A program made the position numbers and the translations under genes. From Synanceia verrucosa (lineage: Eukaryota > Chordata > Actinopteri > Perciformes > Synanceiidae), in the NCBI GenBank assembly GCA_029721515.1, contig CM056552.1, positions 17,772,001 to 17,836,000 on the forward strand: 64,000 bases of DNA. The letters are read 5' to 3'. Of this stretch, positions 23,255 to 34,883 are shown piece by piece; the stretch's first letter is position 1, and each line of letters begins with the position of its first letter. The notes under the pieces were generated by a model. The model saw only the letters and a list, made by a program, of their open reading frames with translations. It made no database searches and was not told the DNA's origin.

Positions 23255-26200
23255 GACTTAAAAGCCAAGGAAAGGTGGAAGGAAGGTGGAGCTGGTAAGA
23301 AGGGGTAATATTGTAGAGGGCAATGATAAAGTATGAGACACAAAAGGGGTCAGGATGTGAAACTGAGGTATCTTGGTTGGTCAGTTGGTTGGAAATGAAA
23401 TAGCTCAGTCCCAGGCTGGCAATAAAACAAGTTATGAAAAGAAAGAAATGCTAAATTTGACTTCAATTGAGCTCAAAGTTCCTGCTGTATTAATCACTAT
23501 TTAGTGCTCTCTCTCCTCAGCATGCATAAGACAGTCCTCAAGTCATACTGATGAATAGCTCTGCAGACAGTCAGTAGGAAGTAGTGACGGTAGCAGTTAA
23601 GAGGCTGACAATTCAGGGCTGCTGGCTGGTGTACTGATTTTGTAAATAATACTCTATTAGACATTATGTACAGCTACAGAAATCACATAAGTGATTAGTA
23701 TTCTGTTAAATTTAACACAAGCTTGTAGTGATGCATACTGTAAAACAGTCACTGCTTTTTTCCAATTATGAGTTCATTTACCCAAAATTTGGCTTGAAAA
23801 AAGACCTCTTGTACAGAATATGGTTTCCACATCTATATTTATTCCTCTTTTCCTGCACAGTCTTGCTAAGTACCCTCCTGCCCTTCCTTTCTCACAACAT
23901 CCAAGACTACTGATGCCCTAAGCACCTCTTCATCCTCGAGGAGGAGTGGCTCTGGCCTGAGCACCCTCTTACTATTCCTTGCTCCCCACACAGGAGAGTC
24001 CGCCGATGTGCAGCTCTAGACTGTCTACGGTACAGAAAATAGTTACATAGTTACCGGCCGTCTTGTCTCCTATCGCAAGAGAAGCAAGTCTCTTCTGGGA
24101 AGCTAAGCTGTGGCCTGACAACCCATCTGGCCTCTGAATGACTCATGCCATTCAGTCGCTGGCTGCCTGAGGGAAATGCTAGTTTTTTCACCCCACAGTC
24201 ACCTACAAGGCAACACACAGGTAACTACATCCTGGGTGCAGGTACACAGAAGAAGGAAGCAGGTTACTGAGGAAGCCAAAGGGTTCGAAACAGAATCCAG
24301 ACATGTTAACTAATTAGATGTGCCACATGATATAATCCTCATCATCAGGTAGCTCATGCAATTTTGATTTGAATTGAAGAAATGTGTTAAAGGAAGATTC
24401 TTTTTGTTCCTCAAATATTTTGTTTGTTAACAATAAAACTATGTTTCTCCAAACTGTGACTTTTGTATTGTATGCACTGTACTGTCATCTATAGCTATCT
24501 ATAGCATGTGCATAACGTGTCGTAATGTGTGTATCGCGATGTGTTCGCAATCTTTCGTGTATTCTCCAATTAATGTGTTTGGAAATGCAGTGACCCTCTT
24601 ATACTCAAGCCATCTGATATTTCTTCTTCAATACATATTAAAAACAGCCTCTCACATGTCCACTGTCTTTTTAAAAAGTAATTACACAGTTTCATGTGTT
24701 AAAGAAAGAATGTAGCAGGAGCCTGGTGCCTGCTTCATCTAAATGCTTACGGTCAAGACAGCAACTCCTTCACTTGCATTTCTATTCTTACAGAGCCATT
24801 ATGCATTTATGCCGCATAATGGGCTATAGCCATTCACGAACTGTTAGTATCATGTGAAAGGGCTGGTATAGGCTACAGTATACAGAGCTAATAGGTCAAC
24901 CGTGCTCAGGGCCTCATACCATCAAACAGAGTCCCCTGGGACACATACACATTACACACAACACACAATGACAGCAAGCAATACAGAATACCCTCAAAGA
25001 TAATTAGCATGATCATATTTCGTAACATATGTGCTATGGAGCAACCACGTACCACACAAGAGGACCCACACTACATATATACAGAGACACCTGGGATCAC
25101 AAATTCAAATATTACCTGATAAATACCATTACTCACTTTCTGCTTAGTGAACATTCCAGTGAAAGATAAGATTGTATCAGTTAATAATTATAACCAGAGA
25201 TGAGCGGAGAGGAGCTTGTCCACAGGAGGACAAGATCTCAACCACAATATGATAATATGTTCAATGATATGGAAGCACCTCATTTATCCCAAAAAAAACA
25301 ACATAAAACATTCTTATGAATCCAGTAAATGCCAAAATAATTAATGGCACACACAAGAAGATTGTGGTGAGATTGAGACTGTATTGTTTTGAATAATCCA
25401 GCCAGCAGGGAATTACGTACATTCTGGAATTCTCCGTGGAGCCACATACTGTATTTTGTTCATTTCTTTTCTGTCTTGTTATGAATATAATTTTACCCAT
25501 TGGATATATTAACAAGGGGGAACAAGGGGGAAAAATTTGATAAAACGATCTAACGAAAGTCGTGGAAAAATTATGTTGAACTGAAACTGAAAGAAAATAC
25601 TATACGTGTGTCTTATTTACAGTGTAAGAAACAAGTAATTTCGCCGAGCAAATACTAACAAATGGGTTGCAGTGTATATCTCAAAATACCTGTCAATCAA
25701 AACGGGATTCAGCCTTTCCACTGATCCTCCAATCATCATGCGGAAGATTAGCATCCAGGCCAGCCGAGGCCCGCCCACAGCTGCATTCACCCCCAGAGAC
25801 GCTGAGCGTCCGGGGGCGAGACAATTAAAAAAAAACGTTCCATGCAGTCCCATTGATGCTCGGCTTCTACGGGCAAATACATTGACCACAGACCATATAA
25901 GAAAACGGTGCTCTGAGAAGTTAACAACATTGACTCGGTCGATTTGTGATAAGTAGCTGATTCAGAACGAACTCGTCTTCGAGATGAACGTGTTCTAACG
26001 CATTTGTAGTCAATGAATGTTAACACGACCGTACATATTTGACTATTTCATTTTTGACATTTTAGGGGAAGCTGAGTTTCCTTTCAGTCTTCGAGAAATC
26101 GCCTCTGATTATATGTGACTGTCTTCATGTTTAAGATGAGTTCAATTTTTTGAGTCTTATGAGTTAAAATATTTGCACAAATTGCACATACAGTGGAACT

Positions 26201-27586
26201 AGCAAAAGACTCAATAAATCAGACTACACATAACACAAAGTATGTTGATAATTACCACACTCTGGTTTGTATATCATACGTTTAATTACTTCCATTTCGG
26301 TTTCATTACAAGTCTGCAGGCTGAACCCTGGAAGTGATAAAATGTTATGTTTGTGTATCTAATCAGGGGTTTCATGAGAATGAGAATATTAAGTTATAAT
26401 TTTATGTCTGTTACAATCCTTTTTTTTTATTGCTTGTTCAAATTTTTAATTCTGTATCACTGTAACACTGCAGGCATTCTTTCACACTTACATTGCAAAT
26501 ATGGTGACAAGCTCTGGGCACAACATCCTTCAGTTAGCGTCAGTTGTTCATCAGTGCTTATATACTATTCAATTTCTTTTCGATTGACCACTTTTTCACT
26601 CTTTTTTCAGCTTTTGCGACTCTAAAGGTTCTGTGAATTTATCATGTTTACTCTGCCAGCAGCAGCTGATCTAGAAGTGGTGCTACTGGATGAGAAGAGA
26701 AAGGAACACAGTCTTCTGTGACTATGAGCCTATAAGGTTACAGGTTACCTCTGATGTCACACAGGTGAGACTACATGAATACTGATCAATGATCCCTACA
26801 TCAGGGGAGGTGTATGATTGCAACACTGTAATAAATATTAAATACACAAGGAAAGCCAATACAGTGGTCTGTTTTTATTTGCTTGCTGTACTGCATCTGA
26901 AAATCCTAACTTTAGATAGAGTAATGGTTTAACAGTAGATGTCTGTATAGGATAGGATAGAGGATACTGTGACAAAGCTTAGGTGTAAGTGATAAAATGC
27001 ATGTGAGGGTATTCTCAAATAGTGTTATATCATATCTAACCTGATTATTTTGTCTTTTGCTTTCTATTTCCCTCATGTCCAGTTCATATTTGCAGAGACC
27101 ACAGCACATCTCACGTGGCCAAAACCCCAACCATGTTGCCCCAGAGACCTGCTCCTTAACAAGGCTACAGCTGATTGGCTGATAGGATGGGAGAATGATG
27201 GGTGTGTGAGAATGGGTGGGTGGGGAGGGTGTGAGGGGAGCTAAACTGTCCAGAGAGATTTCTATGCATACTAAACAGTTCTAACACTAGCTGGCTGATC
27301 AGAATTTTCACTAGTCCTTTCAAACAGGACTCCCTCCTCTGTCTGCTGTTCTGATGCTGTGCTTGCACATTTCTCCAGGTGCTTCACAAGGTCTGTGCAT
27401 GTTTTGGCTTTGGTTTTTATATCAAATAAACCAGGTGATGCAAGTGCATAATGGTCCAAATGAAAAACAACGGTAAATACAACGAAAATCTACCAGTATA
27501 CAGTAGTACAACATATTCCTCAAGATCAGATCAGAGCACATACAGTATATAGGCGAATAAATACACAGACAAGCACTGGAACTTAC

Positions 27587-27785
27587 CTTCTGTGGGTGAG
27601 GTTTTCAGTCGTTTGCACAGTCCCTCTACGCCCGTGTAGTCCTCCTGGAGCTTGACCACTGCCTCTGTGCCACGCAGCTCCATCAACGAGCGCAGCTCCA
27701 TGAGCGAGCAGCCGAAGCCTGCCGCATGGTTGTCCTCCTTTCTTTGGTTCTTGGCATAAAAATCGCTGTTGGACATGTCCCCCAT
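27587..27785 (-). CDS. atp2b2: Plasma-membrane Ca2+-ATPase (PMCA2-like), coding exon 1, N-terminal cytosolic region
   Basis: This is the first coding exon of a P2B-type Ca2+ pump, which exports Ca2+ from the cytosol across the plasma membrane using ATP. It encodes residues 1-66 plus the first base of Gly67. The N-terminus MGDMSNSDFYAKNQRKE is the PMCA2 pattern; the MGDM..NSDFY start separates it from PMCA1 and PMCA3 as I know them. It is followed by FGC, LRSLMELRGTEAV and CKRLKTSPTEG, all family-typical. The start codon is at 27785-27783, with A at -3 and G at +4 (good Kozak). The exon ends in a consensus donor (gtaagt, complement of 27586-27581). The phase matches exon 2 at 5674. The paralogue call (atp2b2) is less certain than the family call, and fish can carry duplicated copies. 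Confidence 0.92.
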
Positions 27786-28321
27786 GATGTCAGCAACTCA
27801 AGTCAGTTAGTGTTTGTTATTGCTTATAGATCAATCAAAAAGCTTGCAGAGCAGAGTGATGAGCTCCAAAAAAATCCAAAATAGGTATCAAGCAGGCAAC
27901 AACCCAAAAAAAAAGGGGGGGGGTAGAATGCCACTTGTGGGTAAAGTCGGCAGATAGAGAGATTAAAAAAGGGGGGAATCCGACAGGATCAATCGATGAG
28001 CAGCTTCTCTGTTTCAGGAGATACTGTCAGATATTGGCAGAGCAAAAAAACATCAAAGAGGAGAAACAGAAGAAGAGGAGAAAGAGCACCAGAGAACAAG
28101 GACAGGAGGGGATGACGAAACACAAGTGGGGAGCATCCAGGTGAGCGTTGGACAGCCCCTGTGGTCAGGTCCTGAGAAGGGAAATGATGGTGGTTCCAAG
28201 TCCTGTAGATCTCAGGCTCACCACGGCTGCAGTCCAGACCCGCTCCATGTGCGGCTTCCCATTGCTGCTATTCTGCTGTTGCCTCCGCTGCCTCTCTGTC
28301 TCTACATGGTGGTCTCCCCCA

Positions 28322-28450
28322 TCACTGCTACAGAGAGAGAGAGGGAGGGAGAGAGAGGGAGGGAGGGAGGGAAGGATGAATTCGAAAGATGAATTCAGAG
28401 AGGACAGAAGGTGAGGGAGGAGGAGGGAGAGAGACACAGAGAGAGAGCAC
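28322..28450. repeat. Purine-rich GA/GGGA tract in the candidate 5' leader
   Basis: GAGAGAGAGGGAGGGAGAGA-type sequence. It would be a pyrimidine tract in the PMCA transcript orientation. Confidence 0.85.
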
Positions 28451-28565
28451 AAGGAATGAGCGTTGCGTTCTTGGGGCAGAGGTGAATGCAGCGGTAGAAG
28501 GTGCACAGCTGAAGGACAGCCTCTCCTGGCTGCTGCGGTAACTGTGGCTCTGCTCTCTCTATCTG

Positions 28566-28586
28566 ATGCTGCTGCTGCTGCTGCTG
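28566..28586 (-). repeat. (CAG)7 run
   Basis: Seven CTG units on the plus strand (CAG in transcript sense). A second run of about six lies at 28792-28809. Confidence 0.9.
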
Positions 28587-31208
28587 TTACCTCATTCTGA
28601 GGGCAAGCCGACTGCCAGAAAGAGAAAGGGAGGGATACGAAAGAGAGGGAGGGCGCAGATGAGAGGATGCTCCTTTCTGGTGCAGAGCGGAGAGTTGTGC
28701 GCGGGCGGGAGGCTGGGGCTGCTCTGACGACAAAGCAGAGAGGAAGCACGTAACGCTGCGCTGTCACAAGGAGGATGGGCTGAGCTGTGGAGCTGCTGCT
28801 GCTGCTGCTATCTCACATCTACTTCTCTCTCATCCTACAGTAAGTGACCTCTGCTATGCAGTCACTCAGTGACATGTCAATGATCCCCTCTTCAGTCTCT
28901 ACCTGTTGTCTTCCATGATTTAAAGATTTCTCTCCACATCTCCAACCTTGTCGTCTACTTCTAGCTCATAGAAGACATCTGCAATTTGCTGGACTGAGAT
29001 AATTCAATGTCTCAGACTGGTTTACATCAATTGCAGGTAAATTGCCATCATGAGGCTGCTGTGAGTGTGTATTTTTTAATATTATACACATCCCATGAAA
29101 AAAGACCACTGACGACAGACGTCTGTAGCACAGAGCAATAAGCAGTTTTTCCATGAGACTTGAGGAAATACTGAATATTTTATTATTATTGCAATCCTTT
29201 TCATCAGTTTCTCACAAACTATCCATATCCACACATACAAGTTACATCACAATAAAACAATACACAGTAATTTACTGTATGCCTTCATTTTTAATCATGA
29301 CTGGTAAACCTCTGGCTCACAGTTGCCCTACGTCACTTCCTACTCACTCAAGTCACCACTGTATTGCATCATTCTGAACACTCCAGTAAATCAACACTAA
29401 AATACATTTTGATGTGATCCCAGCAGTGAGTTTTGTGATCTGATGCATCCCTTATGTGGTCCTTGGCTGGGGATTTTGACTGCTGCTGTGACTGGTAGTG
29501 CAATCTGTCATCTCACACAAATTGATTTATCCATGTAAATAATGCCACTCAAGGTTGGAGCTCATACTGTAGGTGGGTCATAAAACACCAGACTTTCACC
29601 CTAGAACTAGTGTTTGTACCCCGTGTGAAACCAGCAGTTAATGTAGATTTGTTGTCCTCTGGTGTTACTTTAAGCCAAACAATAAACTTTTTGAGGTCGT
29701 TTTGATGCCTTAAACTAAACATGTTGTATCCTGTGAGGAAAGGAATATATTTTGAAAAGACCTCTTGTAATATATCATATGGACTGTTGTATGAGGATAC
29801 AATTAATGTCCTGCATGTATAAACTGCAGAAAAAAACAGTGGAACTACACAGTCTTATGGTTTTGAAGATGTTTCACCTCATTGTTATGCAGTAAAAATC
29901 ACAAATGAACAGGTAACACGACCATGAATACATTACAAATGCATCTCACTGCTAGAATTTTATTTGATGTTGGAACAGTAGGTATAAAGTTAATACAGAA
30001 GTAGCATGTTACAAGATTTGTTTGGGTATTTGTTGTCTTCTTGGGAATACAGTAGCAATGAAAATCAAAAGAGAGTCCACTTAGCAATGCTGAGGTAGTG
30101 AGCACGCTCAGATTCTGGGTACTGCTGGCACTGCTTAATTCAACTAGACTGACACAAGCACCAAGGTGTCCAGTCACAAATATCAAGACGTGACTACTAC
30201 CAGACACAATAGTGAGCTCAGAACAGTGGGTTACCGACCTTGTCACAGCAGGGTGGTAAGAGATGCTGCCAACACATGAATACACATCTGTAACGCCACA
30301 GGAACCAGTCCTGTCTGTTCATGAGCTGAAGTGACAGAGTTACACAGCATTGTCACTTGGACATTTCTGTGAAGGCAAATGTTCAGTTTTTATCCCACCT
30401 ACTGATCAATAATGATAATATATCCAATAAAAGACATTACATATTCTAGCTTGGTTGGGTTTTGGATGGTTTCTCCATTTCTTAAACGAAGAAGGACAAC
30501 ACGCAACAGAACTTCCTCTCTGCTTTTTCTTCAGTGTTTTATGATGCCACCTTCCTTTGCTTGCCGATCAGGTCCAATCAATGTCAGCGGTATCTTTTGC
30601 ATGCCAAAGCAGACATCTGTGCCAGCCAGATCCTCCTCCAAAATCATCAATTGGAAGTAAACAAATGCTCTCCCGGGAAATTAATGTTTGTGTATTTGTG
30701 TACCTCAAATTGCTGGTTGAGAAGAGACACTGCATCCCTCTGGTGGCCACAATCACCAGTTATACTGATATAATACCTGGTATGTATGGTATGAATGGCA
30801 TGGTATGGTATTCTGCTGGTATTCTGTACCCTACATTGTCTTTTATTGCGTATCAGATAATCAAGAAGTATTGCACATTTTCGCACAGCAAATTGTTCTC
30901 TGTTTATACCTCTTACCTCTTTACCTCTTACTTTTTTTTAATAACTGTAAAATTGTATAAATATTGTTACATATTCAATTGTTTCATTTTCGTAGTTTCA
31001 TTATTTTATAACTTGTTCATGGTCAAGGATCAATAAAGTCAAGGATCAATAAAGTCTATTCTTTTCTTTTATATTCTATTAGCCAGGTACTGTAGTGTAA
31101 CTGGGCAAAACGGAAACCAGTCTGGCTCTGGCTCCTGCAGAATGGAAGTACTTTGTGGCTGTTGAATATTTGAGCACAGAGAGAGAAATCAATAATCCTG
31201 ATGATCAC

Positions 31209-31235
31209 AACACGTCATCACAAAGATGACGTGTT
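31209..31235. repeat. Perfect 11-bp hairpin with two CRE-like half sites
   Basis: AACACGTCATC and its exact complement GATGACGTGTT are separated by five bases. Each arm contains ACGTCA/TGACGT. Confidence 0.9.
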
Positions 31236-31320
31236 GCAAGCACAGGTACCATGCAAATCATGTGGAACGTCGGAGAGAACAATACTTATCTCCATAGCAA
31301 CCTACAAGAGAGCTCCAAAT

Positions 31321-32569
31321 ACACTATATTGCCAAAAGTATTCATTCACCTGCCTTGACTCGCATATGAACTTTAGTGACATTCCATTCCTAATCCATAG
31401 TGTTCAATATGACGTAGGTCCACCCTTTGCAGCTATAACAGCTTCAATTCTTCTGGGAAGGCTGTCCACGAGGTTTAGGAGTGTGTTTATGGGAATTTTT
31501 GACCATTCTTCCAGAAGCGTATTTGTGAGGTCACACACTGATGTTGGACGAGAAGGCCTGGCTCTCAGTCTCTGCTCTAATTCATCCCAAAGGTGTTCTA
31601 TCGGGTTGAGGTCAGGACTCTGTGCAGGCCAGTCAAGTTCATCCACACCAGACTCTGTCATCCATGTCTTTATGGACCTTGCTTTGTACACTGGTGCACA
31701 GTCATGTTGGAAGAGGAAGGGGCCAGCTCCAAACTGTTCCCACAAAGTTGGGAGCATGGAATTGTCCAAAATGTCTTGGTATGCTGAAGCATTCAGAGTT
31801 CCTTTCACTGGAACTAAGGGGCCAAGCCCAGCTCCTGAAAAACAACCCCACACCATAATCCCCCCTCCACCAAACTTTACACTTGGCACAATGCAGTCCG
31901 ACAAGTATCGTTCTCCTGGCAACCACCAAACCCAGACTCGTCCATCAGATTCCCAGATGGAGAAGCGTGATTTGTCACTCCAGAGAACACATCTCCACTG
32001 CTCTAGAGTCCAGTGGTGGCGTGCTTTACATCACTGCAACTGACGCTTTGCATTGCACTTGGTGATGTATGGCTTGGATGCAGCTGCTCGGCCATGGAAA
32101 CCCATTCCATGAAGCTCTCTGTGCACTGTTCTTGAGCTAATCTGAAGGCCACATGAAGTTTGGAGATCTGTAGGGACTGATTCTGCAGAAAGTTGGTGAC
32201 CTCTTCACACTATGCGCCTCAGCATCCACTGACCTCGCTCCGTCAGTTTACGTGGCCTATCATTTTGTGGCTGAGTTGCTGTCGTTCCCAAACACTTCCA
32301 CGTTCTCATAATACAGCTGACAGTTGACTGTGGAATATTTAGGAGCGAGGAAATTTCACAACTGGATTTGTTGCACAGGTGGCATCCTATCACAGTTCCA
32401 CGCTGGAATTCACTGAGCTCCTGAGAGCGACCCATTCTTTCACAATTGTTTGTAAAAGCAGTCTGTATGCCTAGGTGCTTGATTTTATACACCTGTGGCC
32501 ATGAAAGTGATTGGAACACCTGATTCTGATTATTTGGATGGGTGAGCGAATACTTTTGGCAAAACTAGC
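31321..32569 (-). mobile_element. Tc1/mariner transposon, nearly full length
   Basis: The terminal inverted repeats share TTGCCAAAAGTATTC (31329-31343, and the complement at 32549-32563). TA dinucleotides flank the element (31319-31320 and 32570-32571). The length, about 1.25 kb, is normal for Tc1 elements. The right terminal bases are more diverged than the left. It carries the broken transposase at 31404-32435 on the minus strand. Confidence 0.92.
31404..32435 (-). pseudogene. Tc1-type transposase with two in-frame nonsense codons
   Basis: One continuous frame of 343 codons, the usual Tc1 length, runs from ATG at 32435-32433 to a stop at 31404. The N-terminal part (MGRSQELSEFQRGTVIG onwards) is the paired-like helix-turn-helix DNA-binding region. 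The catalytic part shows LWSDKS (first D), FQHDCAPV (second D) and SPDLNPIEHLWDEL (E), with 34 residues between the second D and the E, i.e. DD34E. The frame is interrupted only by TGA at 32207-32205 and TGA at 32033-32031. There are no frameshifts, so it is a recent but inactive copy. The intact parts on either side are not separate genes. Confidence 0.92.
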
Positions 32570-32763
32570 TAAAGCAAAACTAATAAAGTTAACTCAAGTA
32601 GCAGCAAAACAGTCCAACAAATGTCCATGGATCAAAGTTTTGGTCTATGTCTGCCACTGTAGAAAGAAATTAACAATGTATACTAAAGTATTTGTTTATT
32701 TCTAAAACATAATATCATAATATAACCAATTAGTATTTTACAACATTAATGCATATTATATGT

Positions 32764-32786
32764 TTTCCTGATATTGCGCAGCTCTA
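32764..32786. mobile_element. Possible solo terminus of the TAGAGCTG hAT-MITE family
   Basis: ATATTGCGCAGCTCTA matches the right end of the element ending at 62230 at 14 of 16 positions. No left end was found nearby, so this may be a truncated copy or chance. Confidence 0.35.
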
Positions 32787-33942
32787 AGGCAAACACAAAC
32801 ACACACATACGCACACACTCACATGCAGAAATGTACAGGCATAATTTCCTCGTTTCTTGGGAAAGGAGGGCAGCTGGAAGCAGTGCTATTGTTGGTGTTT
32901 CGTATCCAATCGCAGAAAAAAACGCACTGAGGGCAGTGTGTCAAAAATGGTTCTAACTCAACATTAAGTAATTTGAACATCAAAGGGTAAGCCACTGAGC
33001 CACTTCCTTTCCCTCAAGAGTTGGTGGGATATGGATCGCTTGATGTTTTTGTTAGCATCTTCAAATTTTCATCATCATCTTTCCACATGTCTGTAAAGTA
33101 TCCCACCGACCTATATGCTGTCATCCTGCTTCGCGTCTATCTGCAACTGACTTTAACACTTCCCTGCTGTGCTATTCTTCTGTCTACCTGCCTGCCTACT
33201 TCCCAGTCTGTCTGCATAATTGTTGGCATGTTCTCCATGGCTTGACAGTGAGTAATGAGGAACATATGATCAAAGACTCAGGGCGAAAAAGTAGATTTTG
33301 CAACAATGAACAGCTTTTTACCTAAAGTGCCAGAGCACTTAATTGGACTTTATGAACTTGAACACCATATGGGGACCACATTAAAACATGACGCTCCACA
33401 GCCAGATGCAAAGACCATATGACCACCATACTGCACTGTACACTGTTTACTGTAAACCAAAACTACTGACACAGACTAATCCACTACAGCTGAGATACAA
33501 AAAGGGCTATTAGTGATCACAAACACTGTACGGAAAACAACTTAGGGTACATGCTGTAGAATCACCTCTAACCAGGGTTTTTGTTGACACAAATACAGTA
33601 ACTTTTCTTTATTTAAGTTATGACTGCCATGGCAGTCACACTTAGGCACATTACTCAGGACTCAACAACAAGAATTGTCTGCTTGCCCGGGGCAATCAAA
33701 ATGCCAATTAGGGCAAAGCTAATCTGGCAAATTTATTCACTGATCATGCCATATATTTTTTTGCGGAGCTGATGACGTTGATGATTTGAGCATGTGCAGT
33801 ACTGATCCAGCAGGTAAAGATCATAAACATTTAAATTATCCGGGACAACAAGGGCTTAGTTAGGTGTGAAGAGGGTGGATGTGGGATTTTACATACATCT
33901 ACAGTAGGTTAAACAGTGACTTGGTCTCTGTTGTTATTTGTT

Positions 33943-34060
33943 GTAGGTTCGATCCCCAGCTCCTACTGGTTATATGACTTTGTGACCTTGAGTGAGACCC
34001 AACATTGTTCCCTGAGTGCTTTACACAGCAACCTAAGGATGGGTTAAATACAGAACCCAA
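33943..34060 (+). mobile_element. tRNA-derived SINE fragment (box B and body only)
   Basis: GTAGGTTCGATCCCCAGCTC carries a perfect box B. It is followed by CTTGAGTGAGACCCAACATT, similar to the body of common fish tRNA-SINEs. The box A half is degraded. Confidence 0.5.
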
Positions 34061-34850
34061 ATCTGATGAATGTACCTGTATGTATGGGATGATTGTAATA
34101 CAGTTTGTTTTATGGGGCAAGTAAGTTAAAAAAATAAGAACAAACCTGCAGTACTTATTCTATTAGTACTTATTGTATTACAGTGTTGTGGCAGGGGTAC
34201 TGTATTTCCTTAAGTGTATCACATACTGGCAGCCTAAGTCAATAATTTAAAAAAAAAGTATATACACTCATCTAATATCACCATCATCCTGTCTAATTAA
34301 TATTTAATAGTGTCCACTCCTGTACACAAAGGACACAATGCAGAAGCCTGAGATTAGATATTAGATACAAGTCCTGCTTTCATTGTCAACTAATATTCCC
34401 ATCGTCCTGTCTTATCAATATTTTGCACTGGTATTTGAGTGTAGGACATTCAGATTCACTTTTGATTCTGGTCTTAAATGAAAAATGTGTCTTGATGACT
34501 TCACCATCATCACAGTCTCTCCTCCTGAAACTGACACATCATGTAATGTAAAATTGTGCATTCTTAGCATCGATTTGACCTTTAATTTCTCTGTATTGTG
34601 CCGACTGCTGGGTCTCTCTGGTTCTGCTCTGTGATTATAAAGAACGAGTGTTAATGATAAAACGGTGCTCTACAGTAATTGCCGCCTTCGCTTTGATGAG
34701 AAGTTTCTATTCTGACAAGCAGTGGGTAGTTTTCTGTCCTCCACGGTGAAGCTGTGTGCATTCTCCATGTGTCTGTCTTAATATGTCCTTGAGCACAGCG
34801 AGGCAGAGCTGAGGTAGGAGCTGTGCTCACAGCACCACCACCTCCACCAC

Positions 34851-34856
<6 letters not shown>

Positions 34857-34883
<27 letters not shown>
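34857..34883 (+). repeat. (CAG)9 run
   Basis: Nine CAG units preceded by CAC/CCA-rich sequence. No splice sites or coding frame of note around it. Confidence 0.92.

Larger units (their letters stand above)
5675..27586 (-). other. atp2b2: Intron 1 of the PMCA gene (about 21.9 kb)
   Basis: This long first coding intron is typical of PMCA genes. Listed separately inside it are two hAT-type elements (6225, 17825), a TTA-flanked MITE (11326), a tRNA-like SINE fragment (16045), a piggyBac-like MITE (17397), three SINE-like copies (18604, 21290, 22946), an inverted repeat (22073) and many simple repeats. I could assign nothing in 6742-8095, 8190-10575, 12620-16040, 19085-20340 (purine-rich in part), 23270-25600 or 26040-27580. 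Confidence 0.85.
27786..28830 (-). promoter_or_regulatory. atp2b2: Candidate 5' leader / promoter region of the PMCA gene
   Basis: This is the kilobase immediately upstream of the start codon. On the minus strand it runs from a GC-richer block (28.6-28.83 kb) with two CAG runs (28809-28792 and 28586-28566), through a pyrimidine-rich tract (28440-28320), to an A/T and poly-pyrimidine stretch near the ATG. A possible leader-exon donor (gag|gtaaca) sits at 28590. A possible acceptor (ctctgcaag) has its AG at 27844-27843. Either could bound a short intron in the 5' leader, but this is inference. No TATA box is evident, and the transcription start cannot be read from sequence alone. Confidence 0.35.

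Noticed and set aside
30779..31060. LINE 3' end, suggested by the tandem GGATCAATAAAGT units near 31028-31055
   Set aside because: The tandem AATAAA-containing motif is real, but no reverse-transcriptase sequence or target duplication could be tied to it.
31201..32043. 280-codon plus-strand open frame, the longest in the window
   Set aside because: It is the antisense of the Tc1 transposase for most of its length; the minus-strand frame carries the DD34E residues.
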